From Calliopsis andreniformis (taxonomy: Eukaryota; Arthropoda; Insecta; Hymenoptera; Andrenidae): DNA of 64,000 nucleotides. Below the pieces are notes generated by a model. That model made no database searches. It was not told the DNA's origin and saw nothing but the letters and a program-made list of their open reading frames with translations. Shown here in pieces: positions 12,741 through 24,977 of this stretch (position 1 is its first letter; each line of letters opens with the position of its first letter). Made by a program: the position numbers and the translations under genes. The DNA is taken from positions 1,116,001 through 1,180,000 of the forward strand of contig NW_027480467.1 in assembly GCF_051401765.1 (NCBI RefSeq), read 5' to 3'.

Positions 12741-12924
12741 GGGGACTGAGTGTTGAAGGTTGAGTGATGAGAGTTGATGATTGTGGATGGAGGTTTGAAG
12801 ATTGAAGATTGAGGATTGAGTATTGAAAACTGAGAATTCAGGATATTCTATTGAGTATTGAGAATTTTGGATTGATGGTTGAGTACTGAGGATTGATGGT
12901 TGAGGATTGTGTGTTGAATATTGA
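12741..12924 (+). repeat. Punctuation element, class A (exemplar)
   Basis: Diverged 180-bp stretch that still shows heptamer ancestry. Order: GACTGAGTGTTGAAGG, AGTGATGAGAGTTGATG, TTGTGGATGGAGG, TATTGAAAACTGAG, then AGAATTCAGGATATTCT (12833-12849), GAGAATTTTGGATTG and GGGTTGTGTGTTGAATATT. The 12833-12849 stretch is a dyad with 5-bp arms AGAAT/ATTCT around TCAGGAT, and contains an EcoRI site. Class A cores: 12841, 15419, 17752, 18813, 22492, 25265, 27696, 28514, 30943, 34415, 40310, 42373, 46084, 48515, 52722, 56883, 62298. Function unknown. Confidence 0.85.
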
Positions 12925-13571
12925 GGATTGGCGGATTGAGTATTGAAGATTGAGGACTGAGGACTGAGGATTGAGTATTGAGGATTGAGGATTGAAGATT
13001 TAGGATTGGGTAAAGAGGATTGAGTATTGGGGATTGAGGATCTAGAATTGGAGATTGATTATTTAGGATTGAAGATAGAGGGTTGAGGATTGAGGATTGA
13101 GGATTGAGGATTGAGAATTGAGAATTGAGGATGAGAACTGAGGTTTGAGGATTGAAGTTTGAGGAGTGAGGATTGAGGATTGAGGATTGAGGATTGAGGG
13201 TGAGGATTGAGTATTGAAGGTTCAGGATTGATGTCTGAGTATTGAGGATTGAGTATTCAGGATTGAGGTTTGAGGATTGAAGATTGAGTATTGAGGATTG
13301 AGTGTTGAGGATTGAGGATTGAGTATTGAGGATTGAGGATGAGGGCTGAGGTTTGAGGTTTGAGGTTTAAGGACTGAGGACTGAGGATTGAGGATTGAGA
13401 ATTGAGGATTGAGGATTGAGGATTGAGGATTGAAGATTGAGGATTTGGTATTGAGGATTGAAGAATGAGGATTGAGGATTGAGGATTGAGGATTGAGGAT
13501 TGAAGATTGAGTATTGAGGATTGATGATTGACGATTGAGGATTGTGGATTGAAGATTGAGTATTGAACATT

Positions 13572-13760
13572 GAGGACTGAGTGTTGAGGGTTCAGTGATG
13601 AGAATTGATGTTTGTGGATAGAGGTTTGAAGATTGCAGATTGAGTATTGAGTATTGAAAACTGTAAATTGAGGATATTCTATTGAGGATTGAGGATTGTC
13701 AACTGATTGTTGAGGACTGAGGGCTGAAGATTGAGGATTCAGGATTGAGGATTCAGAATT
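13572..13760 (+). repeat. Punctuation element, class B (exemplar)
   Basis: Order: GGTTCAGTGATGAGAATTG, TTGTGGATAGAGGTTTGAAG, TTGCAGATTGAG, TTGAAAACTGTAAATTGAGG, core GGATATTCT (13672), then a small dyad TCAAC-TGATT-GTTGA at 13699-13713. That is the only recurring place where the array carries a piece of the opposite orientation. Cores: 13672, 16250, 21836, 26089, 29338, 33759, 37438, 40766, 46908, 50933, 53546, 55276, 60628. Copies at 21836, 33759, 37438 and 50933 read TATAGAGG after the core. Confidence 0.84.
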
Positions 13761-14077
13761 GTGGTTTGAGGACTGAGGATTGAGGATTGAAGATTGATTA
13801 TTGAGGACCGAGGACTGAGACTTGAGGATTGAGCATTGAGGATTGAAGATTGAGGATTGGGCATTGAGGACTGAAGACTGAGGATTCAGGATTGAGGATT
13901 GAGGATTGATGATTGAAGATTGAGTATTGAGGATTGAAGATTGAGGATTGAGGACTGAGGATTGAGGATTGAAGATTGAGGATTGTGGACTGAAGATTGG
14001 GTATTGAGGATTGAAGATTGAGGATTGAGGATTGAGGATTGAGAATTGACGATGAGGGCTGCGGGTTGGGGGTTGTG

Positions 14078-16655
14078 GTTTGAGGACTGAGGACTGAGGA
14101 TTGAGGATTGAGAATTGAGGATTGAGGATTGAGGATTGAGGATTGAAGATTGAGGATTGGGTATTGAGGATTGAAGATTGAGGATTGAGGATTGAGGATC
14201 GAGGATTGAGTGTTGAGGATTGAAGATTGAATATTGATGATTGAAGATTGAGTATTGAGAATTGAGGGTTGTGGATTGAGGACGAGGACTGAGGGTTGAG
14301 TATTGATGTTTGATGTCTGAAGATTGAGGATTGAGGATTGAGAATTGAGGATTGAGGATTGAGGATTGAAGATTGAGGATTGGGTATTGAGGATTGGAGA
14401 GTGAGGACTGGGGATTTAGGATTGAGGATCGAGGATTGAAGATCGAGTATTGAGGATTGAAGATTGAGGATTGAGGATTGAGGATTGAAGATTGAGGATT
14501 GAGGATTGAAGATTGAGGATTGGGTATTGAGGATTGGAGAGTGAGGACTGGGGATTTAGGATTGAGGATCGAGGATTGAAGATCGAGTATTGAGGATTGA
14601 AGATTGAGGATTGAGGATTGAGGATTGAAGATTGAGGATTGAGGATTGAAGATTGACGATTGAGGATTGTGGGTTGAAGATTGAGTATCGAACATTGAGG
14701 ACTGAGTGTTGAGGTTTCAGTGATGAGAATTGATGTTTGTGGATACAGGTTTGAAGATTGCAGATTGAGTATTGAGTATTGAAAACTGTGAATTGAGGAT
14801 ATTCTATTGAGGATTGAGGATTGTCAACTGATTGTTGAGGACTGAGGGCTGAAGATTGAGGATTCATGATTGAGGATTCAGAATTGAAGTTTGAAGACTG
14901 AGGATTGAGGATTGAAGAATGATTATTGAGGATTGAGGGTTGAGAATTGAGGATTGAGGATTGATGATTGAGGATTGAGGCTTGAGGATTGATGATTGAG
15001 GATTGAAGATTGAGGATTGCGAATCGAGGCTGAGGGCTGAAGGTTGAGTATTGAGGATTGAAGACTGACGATTGAAGACTGAGGATTGAGGGTTGAGGAT
15101 TTAGGATTGAGAGTTGAGGATTGAGGATTGAGGATTGAAGATTGAGGATTGGGTATTGAGGATTGAAGAATCAGGATTGAGGATTGAGGATTGAGGATTG
15201 AGGGTTGAAGATTGAGGATTGAGAATTGATGATTGAGGATTGAAGATTGAGTATTGAGGATTGAAGGTTGAGCATTGAGGATTGAGGATTGAGGATTGAG
15301 GATTGAAGATTGAGAATTGGGGACTGAGTGTTGAAGGTTGAGTGATGAGAGTTGATGATTGTGGATGGAGGTTTGAAGATTGAAGATTGAGGATTGAGTA
15401 TTGAAAACTGAGAATTCAGGATATTCTATTGAGTATTGAGAATTTTGGATTGATGGTTGAGTACTGAGGATTGATGGTTGAGGATTGTGTGTTGAATATT
15501 GAGGATTGGCGGATTGAGTATTGAAGATTGAGGACTGAGGACTGAGGATTGAGTATTGAGGATTGAGGATTGAAGATTTAGGATTGGGTAAAAAGGATTG
15601 AGTATTGGGGATTGAGGATCTAGAATTGGAGATTGATTATTTAGGATTGAAGATAGAGGGTTGAGGATTGAGGATTGAGGATTGAGGATTGAGAATTGAG
15701 AATTGAGGATGAGAACTGAGGTTTGAGGATTGAAGTTTGAGGAGTGAGGATTGAGGATTGAGGATTGAGGATTGAGGCTGAGGATTGAGTATTGAAGGTT
15801 CAGGATTGATGTCTGAGTATTGAGGATTGAGTATTCAGGATTGAGGTTTGAGGATTGAAGATTGAGTATTGAGGATTGAGTGTTGAGGATTGAGGATTGA
15901 GTATTGAGGATTGAGGATGAGGGCTGAGGTTTGAGGTTTGAAGTTTAAGGACTGAGGACTGAGGATTGAGGATTGAGAATTGAGGATTGAGGATTGAGGA
16001 TTGAGGATTGAAGATTGAGGATTTGGTATTGAGGATTGAAGAATGAGGATTGAGGATTGAGGATTGAGGATTGAGGATTGAAGATTGAGTATTGAGGATT
16101 GATGATTGACGATTGAGGATTGTGGATTGAAGATTGAGTATTGAACATTGAGGACTGAGTGTTGAGGGTTCAGTGATGAGAATTGATGTTTGTGGATAGA
16201 GGTTTGAAGATTGCAGATTGAGTATTGAGTATTGAAAACTGTAAATTGAGGATATTCTATTGAGGATTGAGGATTGTCAACTGATTGTTGAGGACTGAGG
16301 GCTGAGGATTGAGGATTCAGGATTGAGGATTCAGAATTGTGGTTTGAGGACTGAGGATTGAGGATTGAAGATTGATTATTGAGGACCGAGGACTGAGACT
16401 TGAGGATTGAGCATTGAGGATTGAAGATTGAGGATTGGGCATTGAGGATTGAAGACTGAGGATTGAGGATTGAGGATTGAGGATTGATGATTGAAGATTG
16501 AGTATTGAGGATTGAAGATTGAGGATTGAGGACTGAGGATTGAGGATTGAAGATTGAGGATTGTGGACTGAAGATTGGGTATTGAGGATTGAAGATTGAG
16601 GATTGAGGATTGAGGATTGAGAATTGACGATGAGGGCTGCGGGTTGGGGGTTGTG
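14078..16655 (+). repeat. 2,438-bp repeat, copy 2 (2,578 bp)
   Basis: Cores at 14797 (B'), 15419 (A) and 16250 (B), each 2,578 bp after its equivalent in copy 1. The extra 140 bp (20 heptamers) is a tandem duplication near its left end. The next equivalent B' core, 17235, lies 2,438 bp on because copy 3 lacks that duplication. Confidence 0.88.
14350..14629 (+). repeat. 140-bp tandem duplication in copy 2
   Basis: The marker GGATTGGAGAGTGAGGACTG followed by GGATTTAGG occurs at 14391 and again at 14531, exactly 140 bp (20 heptamers) apart, with matching flanks. Copies 1 and 3 of the surrounding repeat have this marker once (about 11956 and 16973). This is a clean case of a whole-unit expansion. 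Confidence 0.9.
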
Positions 16656-17640
16656 GTTTGAGGACTGAGGACTGAGGATTGAGGATTGAGAATTGAGGAT
16701 TGAGGATTGAGGATTGAGGATTGAAGATTGAGGATTGGGTATTGAGGATTGAAGATTGAGGATTGAGGATTGAGGATCGAGGATTGAGGGTTGAGGATTG
16801 AAGATTGAATATTGATGATTGAAGATTGAGTATTGAGAATTGAGGGTTGTGGATTGAGGACGAGGACTGAGGGTTGAGTATTGATGTTTGAGGTCTGAAG
16901 ATTGAGGATTGAGGATTGAGAATTGAGGATTGAGGATTGAGGATTGAAGATTGAGGATTGGGTATTGAGGATTGGAGAGTGAGGACAGGGGATTTAGGAT
17001 TGAGGATCGAGGATTGAAGATCGAGTATTGAGGATTGAAGATTGAGGATTGAGGATTGAGGATTGAAGATTGAGGATTGAGGATTGAAGATTGACGATTG
17101 AGGATTGTGGGTTGAAGATTGAGTATCGAACATTGAGGACTGAGTGTTGAGGTTTCAGTGATGAGAATTGATGTTTGTGGATACAGGTTTGAAGATTGCA
17201 GATTGAGTATTGAGCATTGAAAACTGTGAATTGAGGATATTCTATTGAGGATTGAGGATTGTCAACTGATTGTTGAGGACTGAGGGCTGAAGATTGAGGA
17301 TTCATGATTGGGGATTCAGAATTGAGGTTTGAAGACTGAGGATTGAGGATTGAAGAATGATTATTGAGGATTGAGGGTTGAGAATTGAGGATTGAGGATT
17401 GATGATTGAGGATTGAGGCTTGAGGATTGATGATTGAGGATTGAAGATTGAGGATTGCGAATCGAGGCTGAGGGCTGAAGGTTGAGTATTGAGGATTGAA
17501 GGCTGACGATTGAAGACTGAGGATTGAGGGTTGAGGATTTAGGATTGAGAGTTGAGGATTGAGGATTGAGGATTGAAGATTGAGGATTGGGTATTGAGGA
17601 TTGAAGAATCAGGATTGAGGATTGAGAATTGAGGATTGAG
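16656..17640 (+). repeat. 2,438-bp repeat, copy 3 (partial)
   Basis: Follows copy 2 in register and contains core 17235 (B'). It has GAGGACAGGGG where the others have GAGGACTGGGG. Near 17620 it loses 105 bp (15 heptamers) relative to copy 2, so the B'-to-A distance shrinks from 622 to 517 bp. Confidence 0.83.
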
Positions 17641-18355
17641 GATTGAGAATTGGGGACTGAGTGTTGAAGGTTGAGTGATGAGAGTTGATGATTGTGGATG
17701 GAGGTTTGAAGATTGAAGATTGAGGATTGAGTATTGAAAACTGAGAATTCAGGATATTCTATTGAGTATTGAGAATTTTGGATTGATGGTTGAGTACTGA
17801 GGATTGATGGTTGAGGGTTGTGTGTTGAATATTGAGGATTGGCGGATTGAGTATTGAAGATTGAGGACTGAGGACTGAGGATTGAGTATTGAGGATTGAG
17901 GATTGAAGATTTAGGATTGGGTAAAGAGGATTGAGTATTGGGGATTGAGGATCTAGAATTGGAGATTGATTATTTAGGATTGAAGATAGAGGGTTGAGGA
18001 TTGAGGATTGAGGATTCAGGATTGAGAATTGAGAATTGAGGATGAGAACTGAGGTTTGAGGATTGAAGTTTGAGGAGTGAGGATTGAGGATTGAGGATTG
18101 AGGATTGAGGGTGAGGATTGAGTATTGAAGGTTCAGGATTGATGTCTGAGTATTGAGGATTGAGTATTCAGGATTGAGGTTTGAGGATTGAAGATTGAGT
18201 ATTGAGGATTGAGTGTTGAGGATTGAGGATTGAGTATTGAGGATTGAGGATGAGGGCTGAGGTTTGAGGTTTGAGGTTTAAGGACTGAGGACTGAGGATT
18301 GAGGATTGAGAATTGAGGATTGAGGATTGAAGATTGAGGATTGGGCATTGAGGAT
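17641..18355 (+). repeat. Mosaic segment with class A element
   Basis: Contains core 17752 (class A). From there to about 18.3 kb it follows the 2.44-kb repeat, then jumps past the expected class B element: AAGATTGAGGATTGGGCATT near 18330 matches about 16425. The class B element that should follow at about 830 bp is therefore deleted. A single-base oddity, ATTGTAAGACTG near 18355, marks the seam. No gene is visible. Confidence 0.75.
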
Positions 18356-20355
18356 TGTAAGACTGAGGATTGAGGATTGAGGATTGAGGATTGATGATTG
18401 AAGATTGAGTATTGAGGATTGAAGATTGAGGATTGAGGACTGAGGATTGAGGATTGAAGATTGAGGATTGTGGACTGAAGATTGGGTATTGAGGATTGAA
18501 GATTGAGGATTGAGGATTGAGGATTGAGAATTGACGATGAGGGCTGCGGGTTGGGGTTGTGGTTTGAGGACTGAGGACTGAGGATTGAGGATTGAGAATT
18601 GAGGATTGAGGATTGAGGATTGAGGATTGAGGATTGAAGATTGAGTATTGAGGATTGAAGGTTGAGCATTGAGGATTGAGGATTGAGGATTGAGGATTGA
18701 AGATTGAGAATTGGGGACTGAGTGTTGAAGGTTGAGTGATGAGAGTTGATGATTGTGGATGGAGGTTTGAAGATTGAAGATTGAGGATTGAGTATTGAAA
18801 ACTGAGAATTCAGGATATTCTATTGAGTATTGAGAATTTTGGATTGATGGTTGAGTACTGAGGATTGATGGTTGAGGGTTGTGTGTTGAATATTGAGGAT
18901 TGGCGGATTGAGTATTGAAGATTGAGGACTGAGGACTGAGGATTGAGTATTGAGGATTGAGGATTGAAGATTTAGGATTGAGGATTGAAGATTGAGGATT
19001 GAGGATTGAGGATTGAGGATTGAGGATTGAGGATTCAGGATTGAGGATTGAGGATTGAAGATTGAGGATTGAAGATTGAGGATTGAGGATTGAGGATTGA
19101 GGATTGAGGATGAGGGCTGAGGGCTGAGGATTGAGGTTTAAGGACTGAGGACTGACGATTGAGGATTGAGAATTGAGGATTGAGGATTGAGGATTGAAGA
19201 TTGAGGATTTGGTATTGAGGATTGAAGAATGAGGATTGAGGATTGAGGATTGAGGATTGAGGATTAAAGATTGAGTATTGAGGATTGAAGATTGAGGATT
19301 GAGGATTGAGGATTGAGGATTGAGGACTGAGGATTGTGGATTGAGGATTGAGGATTGAAGATTGAGTATTGATGATTGAAGATTGAGGATGAGGATTGAG
19401 TGTTGAGGATTGAGGACGCGGACTGGCGGTTGAGGATTGTGGCTTGAGGATTGAGGATTGAGGATTGAGAATTGAGGATGAGGGCTGAGGTTTGCGGATT
19501 GAGGTTTGAGGAATGAGGATTGAGGATTGGGGATTGAGGATTGAGGATTGAGGATTGAGTATTGAACGTTGACGATTGATGACTGAGGATTGAGGATTGC
19601 GGTTTGACGATTGAGGATTGAGGATTGAGGATTCAGGATTGAGGATTGAAGATTGAGGATTGAGGATTGAGGACTGAAGGTTGAGGACTGAGGAATAAGG
19701 ATTGAGGATTGAGGATGAGGTCTGAGGGTTGAGGATTGAGGTTTGAGGACTGAGGACTGAGGATTGAGGATTGAGAATTGAGGATTGAGGATTGAGGATT
19801 GAAGATTGAGGATTTTGTATTGAGGATTGAAGAATGAGGATTGAGGATTGAGGATTGAATATTGAGGACTGAGTGTTGAGGGTTGAGAGATGAGAATTGA
19901 TGTTTGTGGATGGAGATTTGAAGACTGAGGATTGAGGATTGAGTATTGAAAACTGAGAATTCAGGATATTCTACTGAGTATTGAGAATTGAGGATTGATG
20001 GTTGAGTATTGAGGATTGATGGTTGAGGGTTGTGTGTTGAATATTGAGGATTGGCGGATTGAGTATTGAAGATTGAGGACTGAGGACTGGGGATTGAGTA
20101 TTGAGGATTGAGGATTGAGTATTGAGGATTGAGGATTGAAGGTTGAGTATTGTGGATTGAAGATTGAGGATTGAGGATTGACGATTGAGGACTGAGGATT
20201 GAGGTTTGAGGATTGACGATGAGGCCTGAGGGTTGTGGATTGACGTTTGAGGTCTGAGGACTGAGGATTGAGGATTGAGGATTGAGGATTGAGGATTGAG
20301 GATTGAGGATTGAAGATTGAGGACTGGGGATTGAGGATTCAAGATTGAGGATTAA

Positions 20356-20378
20356 GGATTGGGGATTGGGGATTGGGG
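20356..20378 (+). other. GGGGATT cluster (copy 3)
   Basis: Lies 392 bp after A' core 19964 and before A'' core 20845. Confidence 0.7.
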
Positions 20379-20746
20379 ATCTAGGATTAGAGATTGATTA
20401 TTGAGGATTGAAGATTGAGGGTTGAGGATTGAGGGTTGAGAATTGAGAATTGAGGATGGGGACTGAGGGTTGAGGATTGAGGTTTGAGATACGAGGATTG
20501 AGGATTGAGGATTGAGGACTGAGGATTGACGATTGAGTATTGAAGATTGAGGATTGATGACTGAGGATTGAGGATTAAGGTTTGATGATTGCGGAATGAG
20601 GATTGAAGATTGAGTATTGAGGATTGAATTTTGAGGATTGAGGATTGAGGGTTGAGGATTGAAGAGTGAGAATTGACGATTGAGGATTGAAGATTGAGTA
20701 TTGAGGATTGAAGATTGAGGATTGAGGATTGAGGATTGAATATTGA

Positions 20747-20931
20747 GGACTGAGTATTGAGGGTTGAGAGATGAGAATTGATGTCTGTGGATGGAGATTT
20801 GAAGATTGAAGATTGAGGATTGAGTATTGAAAACTGAGAATTCAGGATATTCTGCTGAGTATTGAGAATTGAGGATTGATGGTTGAGTATTGAGGATTGA
20901 TGGTTGAGGGTTGTGTGTTAAATATTGAGGT
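20747..20931 (+). repeat. Punctuation element, class A'' (exemplar)
   Basis: A' relative with ATTCTGCTGAG after the core, GATGTCTGTGG before it, and GTGTGTTAAATATTGAGGTT at its end. Cores: 20845, 32768, 36447, 49942; 44198 has ATTCTTCTGAG. Followed by a class B element 991 bp downstream at 20845, 32768, 36447 and 49942. The spacing fails only after 44198, where the block is broken. Confidence 0.82.
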
Positions 20932-22034
20932 TTGGCGGATTGAGTATTGAAGATTGAGGACTGAGGACTGAGGATTGAGTATTGAGGATTGAGGATTGAG
21001 TATTGAGGATTGAGGATTGAAGATTGAGTATTGATGAGTGGAGATTGCGGATTGATTATTGAGGGTTGAGGTTTGAGGACGAGGACTGAGGGTTGAGGAT
21101 TGAGGTTTGAGGACAGAGGATTGAGGATTGAGGATTGAGAATTGATAATTGAGGATTGAGGATTGAAGATTTAGGATTGGGTATTGAGGATTGAGTATTG
21201 GGGATTGAGGATCTAGAATTGGAGATTGATTGTTTAGGATTGAAGATAGAGGGTTGAGGATTGAGGATTGAGGATTGAGGATTGAGAATTGAGAATTGAG
21301 GATGAGAACTGAGGTTTGAGGATTGAAGTTTGAGGAGTGAGGATTGAGGATTGAGGATTGAGGATTGAGGGTGAGGATTGAGTATTGAAGGTTCAGGATT
21401 GATGTCTGAGGATTGAGGACTGAGTATTCAGGATTGAGGTTTGAGGATTGAAGATTGAGTATTGAGGATTGAGTGTTGAGGATTGAGGATTGAGTATTGA
21501 GGATTGAGGATGAGGGCTGAGGTTTGAGGTTTGAGGTTTAAGGACTGAGGACTGAGGATTGAGGATTGAGAATTGAGGATTGAGGATTGAGGATTGAAGA
21601 TTGAGGATTTGGTATTGAGGATTGAAGAATGAGGATTGAGGATTGAGGATTGAGGATTGAGGATTGAAGATTGAGTATTGTGGATTGATGATTGACGATT
21701 GAGGATTGTGGATTGAAGATTGAGTATTGAACATTGAGGACTGAGTGTTGAGGGTTCAGTGATGAGGATTGATGTTTGTGGATAGAGGTTTGAAGATTGC
21801 AGATTGAGTATTGAGTATTGAAAACTGTAAATTGAGGATATTCTATAGAGGATTGAGGATTGTCAACTGATTGTTGAGGACTGAGGGCTGAAGATTGAGG
21901 ATTCAGGATTGAGGATTCAGAATTGAGGTTTGAGGTCTGAGGATTGAGGATTGAAGATTGATTATTGAGGACCGAGGACTGAGACTTGAGGATTGAGCAT
22001 TGAGGATTGAAGATTGAGGATTGGGCATTGAGGA

Positions 22035-23950
22035 TTGAAGACTGAGGATTGAGGATTGAGGATTGAGGATTGATGATTGAAGATTGAGTATTGAGGATTG
22101 AAGATTGAGGATTGAGGACTGAGGATTGAGGATTGAAGATTGAGGATTGTGGACTGAAGATTGGGTATTGAGGATTGAAGATTGAGGATTGAGGATTGAG
22201 GATTGAGAATTGACGATGAGGGCTGCGGGTTGGGGTTGTGGTTTGAGGACTGAGGACTGAGGATTGAGGATTGAGAATTGAGGATTGAGGATTGAGGATT
22301 GAGGATTGAGGATTGAAGATTGAGTATTGAGGATTGAAGGTTGAGCATTGAGGATTGAGGATTGAGGATTGAGGATTGAAGATTGAGAATTGGGGACTGA
22401 GTGTTGAAGGTTGAGTGATGAGAGTTGATGATTGTGGATGGAGGTTTGAAGATTGAAGATTGAGGATTGAGTATTGAAAACTGAGAATTCAGGATATTCT
22501 ATTGAGTATTGAGAATTTTGGATTGATGGTTGAGTACTGAGGATTGATGGTTGAGGGTTGTGTGTTGAATATTGAGGATTGGCGGATTGAGTATTGAAGA
22601 TTGAGGACTGAGGACTGAGGATTGAGTATTGAGGATTGAGGATTGAAGATTTAGGATTGAGGATTGAAGATTGAGGATTGAGGATTGAGGATTGAGGATT
22701 GAGGATTGAGGATTCAGGATTGAGGATTGAGGATTGAAGATTGAGGATTGAAGATTGAGGATTGAGGATTGAGGATTGAGGATTGAGGATGAGGGCTGAG
22801 GGCTGAGGATTGAGGTTTAAGGACTGAGGACTGAGGATTGAGGATTGAGAATTGAGGATTGAGGATTGAGGATTGAAGATTGAGGATTTGGTATTGAGGA
22901 TTGAAGAATGAGGATTGAGGATTGAGGATTGAGGATTGAGGATTAAAGATTGAGTATTGAGGATTGAAGATTGAGGATTGAGGATTGAGGATTGAGGATT
23001 GAGGACTGAGGATTGTGGATTGAGGATTGAGGATTGAAGATTGAGTATTGATGATTGAAGATTGAGGATGAGGATTGAGTGTTGAGGATTGAGGACGCGG
23101 ACTGACGGTTGAGGATTGTGGCTTGAGGATTGAGGATTGAGGATTGAGAATTGAGGATGAGGGCTGAGGTTTGAGGATTGAGGTTTGAGGAATGAGGATT
23201 GAGGATTGGGGATTGAGGATTGAGGATTGAGGATTGAGTATTGAACGTTGACGATTGATGACTGAGGATTGAGGATTGCGGTTTGACGATTGAGGATTGA
23301 GGATTGAGGATTCAGGATTGAGGATTGAAGATTGAGGATTGAGGATTGAGGACTGAAGGTTGAGGACTGAGGAATAAGGATTGAGGATTGAGGATGAGGT
23401 CTGTGGGTTGAGGATTGAGGTTTGAGGACTGAGGACTGAGGATTGAGGATTGAGAATTGAGGATTGAGGATTGAGGATTGAAGATTGAGGATTGGGTATT
23501 GAGGATTGAAGAATGAGGATTGAGGATTGAGGATTGAATATTGAGGACTGAGTGTTGAGGGTTGAGAGATGAGAATTGATGTTTGTGGATGGAGATTTGA
23601 AGACTGAGGATTGAGGATTGAGTATTGAAAACTGAGAATTCAGGATATTCTACTGAGTATTGAGAATTGAGGATTGATGGTTGAGTATTGAGGATTGATG
23701 GTTGAGGGTTGTGTGTTGAATATTGAGGATTGGCGGATTGAGTATTGAAGATTGAGGACTGAGGACTGGGGATTGAGTATTGAGGATTGAGGATTGAGTA
23801 TTGAGGATTGAGGATTGAAGGTTGAGTATTGTGGATTGAAGATTGAGGATTGAGGATTGACGATTGAGGACTGAGGATTGAGGTTTGAGGATTGACGATG
23901 AGGGCTGAGGGTTGTGGATTGACGTTTGAGGTCTGAGGACTGAGGATTGA
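22035..23950 (+). repeat. 3,679-bp repeat, copy 2 (partial)
   Basis: Matches 18356-20271 at offset 3,679. Cores at 22492 (A) and 23643 (A'). GCGGTTTGACG marker at 23278. Small differences are visible, for example GACTGACGG here against GACTGGCGG near 19423. Identity ends near 23950, where the sequence switches to GGTTTGAGGACTGAGG and a GGGTTGGGTATT segment instead of continuing towards an A'' element. Confidence 0.85.
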
Positions 23951-24977
23951 GGTTTGAGGACTGAGGACTGAGGATTGAGGGTTGGGTATTGAGGATTGAG
24001 GATTGAGGATCGAGGATTGAGGGTTGAGGATTGAAGATTGAATATTGATGATTGAAGATTGAGTATTGAGAATTGAGGGTTGTGGATTGAGGACGAGGAC
24101 TGAGGGTTGAGTATTGATGTTTGAGGTCTGAAGATTGAGGATTGAGGATTGAGAATTGAGGATTGAGGATTGAGGATTGAAGATTGAGGATTGGGTATTG
24201 AGGATTGGAGAGTGAGGACTGGGGATTTAGGATTGAGGATCGAGGATTGAAGATCGAGTATTGAGGATTGAAGATTGAGGATTGAGGATTGAGGATTGAG
24301 GATTGAGGATTGAGGATTGAGGATTCAGGATTGAGGATTGAGGATTGAAGATTGAGGATTGAAGATTGAGGATTGAGGATTGAAGATTGACGTTTGAGGA
24401 TTGTGGGTTGAAGATTGAGTGTCGAACATTGAGGACTGAGTGTTGAGGTTTCAGCGATGAGAATTGATGTTTGTGGATACAGGTTTGAAGATTGCAGATT
24501 GAGTATTGAGTATTGAAAACTGTGAATTGAGGATATTCTATTGAGGATTGAGGATTGTCAACTGATTGTTGAGGACTGAGGGCTGAAGATTGAGGATTCA
24601 TGATTGAGGATTCAGAATTGAGGTTTGAAGACTGAGGATTGAGGATTGAAGAATGATTATTGAGGATTGAGGGTTGAGAATTGAGGATTGAGGGTTGAGG
24701 ATTGAAGATTGAGGATTGGGTATAGAGGATTGAAGAATGAGGACAGAGGATTTAGGATTGAGGAATGAGGATTGAAGATTGAATATTGAGGATTGAAGAT
24801 TGAGGATTGAGGATTGAGGATTGAGGATTGATGATTGAGGATTGAGGCTTGAGGGTTGATGATTGAGGATTGAAGATTGAGGATTGCGAATCGAGGCTGA
24901 GGGCTGAAGGTTGAGTATTGAGGATTGAAGACTGACGACTGAAGGCTGAGGATTGAGGGTTGAGGATTGAGGATTGA
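23951..24977 (+). repeat. Junction and class B' segment
   Basis: After the switch near 23950 the array enters a B'-type segment with core 24531. From AATATTGATG at 24041 rightwards it is the left end of a 4.2-kb block that recurs at 44860 (offset 20,819). It also resembles 39.08-39.9 kb at offset 15,045. No gene is visible. Confidence 0.8.

Larger units (their letters stand above)
11640..14077 (+). repeat. 2,438-bp higher-order repeat, copy 1
   Basis: Begins at the TTTGAGGACTGAGGACTG segment (11641), which recurs at 14079 (2,438 bp) and 16657. Punctuation cores in order: 12219 (class B'), 12841 (class A), 13672 (class B). Spacings of 622 and 831 bp are repeated in the next copy. Whole-copy identity to 14078-16655 is high, apart from a 140-bp internal duplication in the latter. 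Confidence 0.88.
18356..22034 (+). repeat. 3,679-bp higher-order repeat, copy 1
   Basis: Cores: 18813 (A), 19964 (A'), 20845 (A'', ATTCTGCTGAG), 21836 (B). Spacings are 1151, 881 and 991 bp. The first two recur 3,679 bp later at 22492 and 23643, where copy 2 stops matching. The 20.27-22.03 kb part and all of copy 2 reappear 11,923 bp to the right. It also carries a GGGGATT cluster (20356) and the GCGGTTTGACG marker (19599) as a single copy. Confidence 0.87.

Noticed and set aside
12833..12849. Heat-shock element (inverted nGAAn units) in class A elements
   Set aside because: GAA and TTC are present, but the spacing does not follow the contiguous 5-bp unit rule, and class B elements break it.
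12790..12850. Bacterial-type promoter (TTGA...TATTCT) within the punctuation element
   Set aside because: TTGA occurs every seven bases, so a -35-like match is inevitable. There is no gene downstream and no transcription evidence.
12741..12924. Punctuation elements as inserted transposons
   Set aside because: They keep recognisable heptamer ancestry, have no terminal inverted repeats, target-site duplications or coding capacity, and vary together with their flanks as part of larger units.
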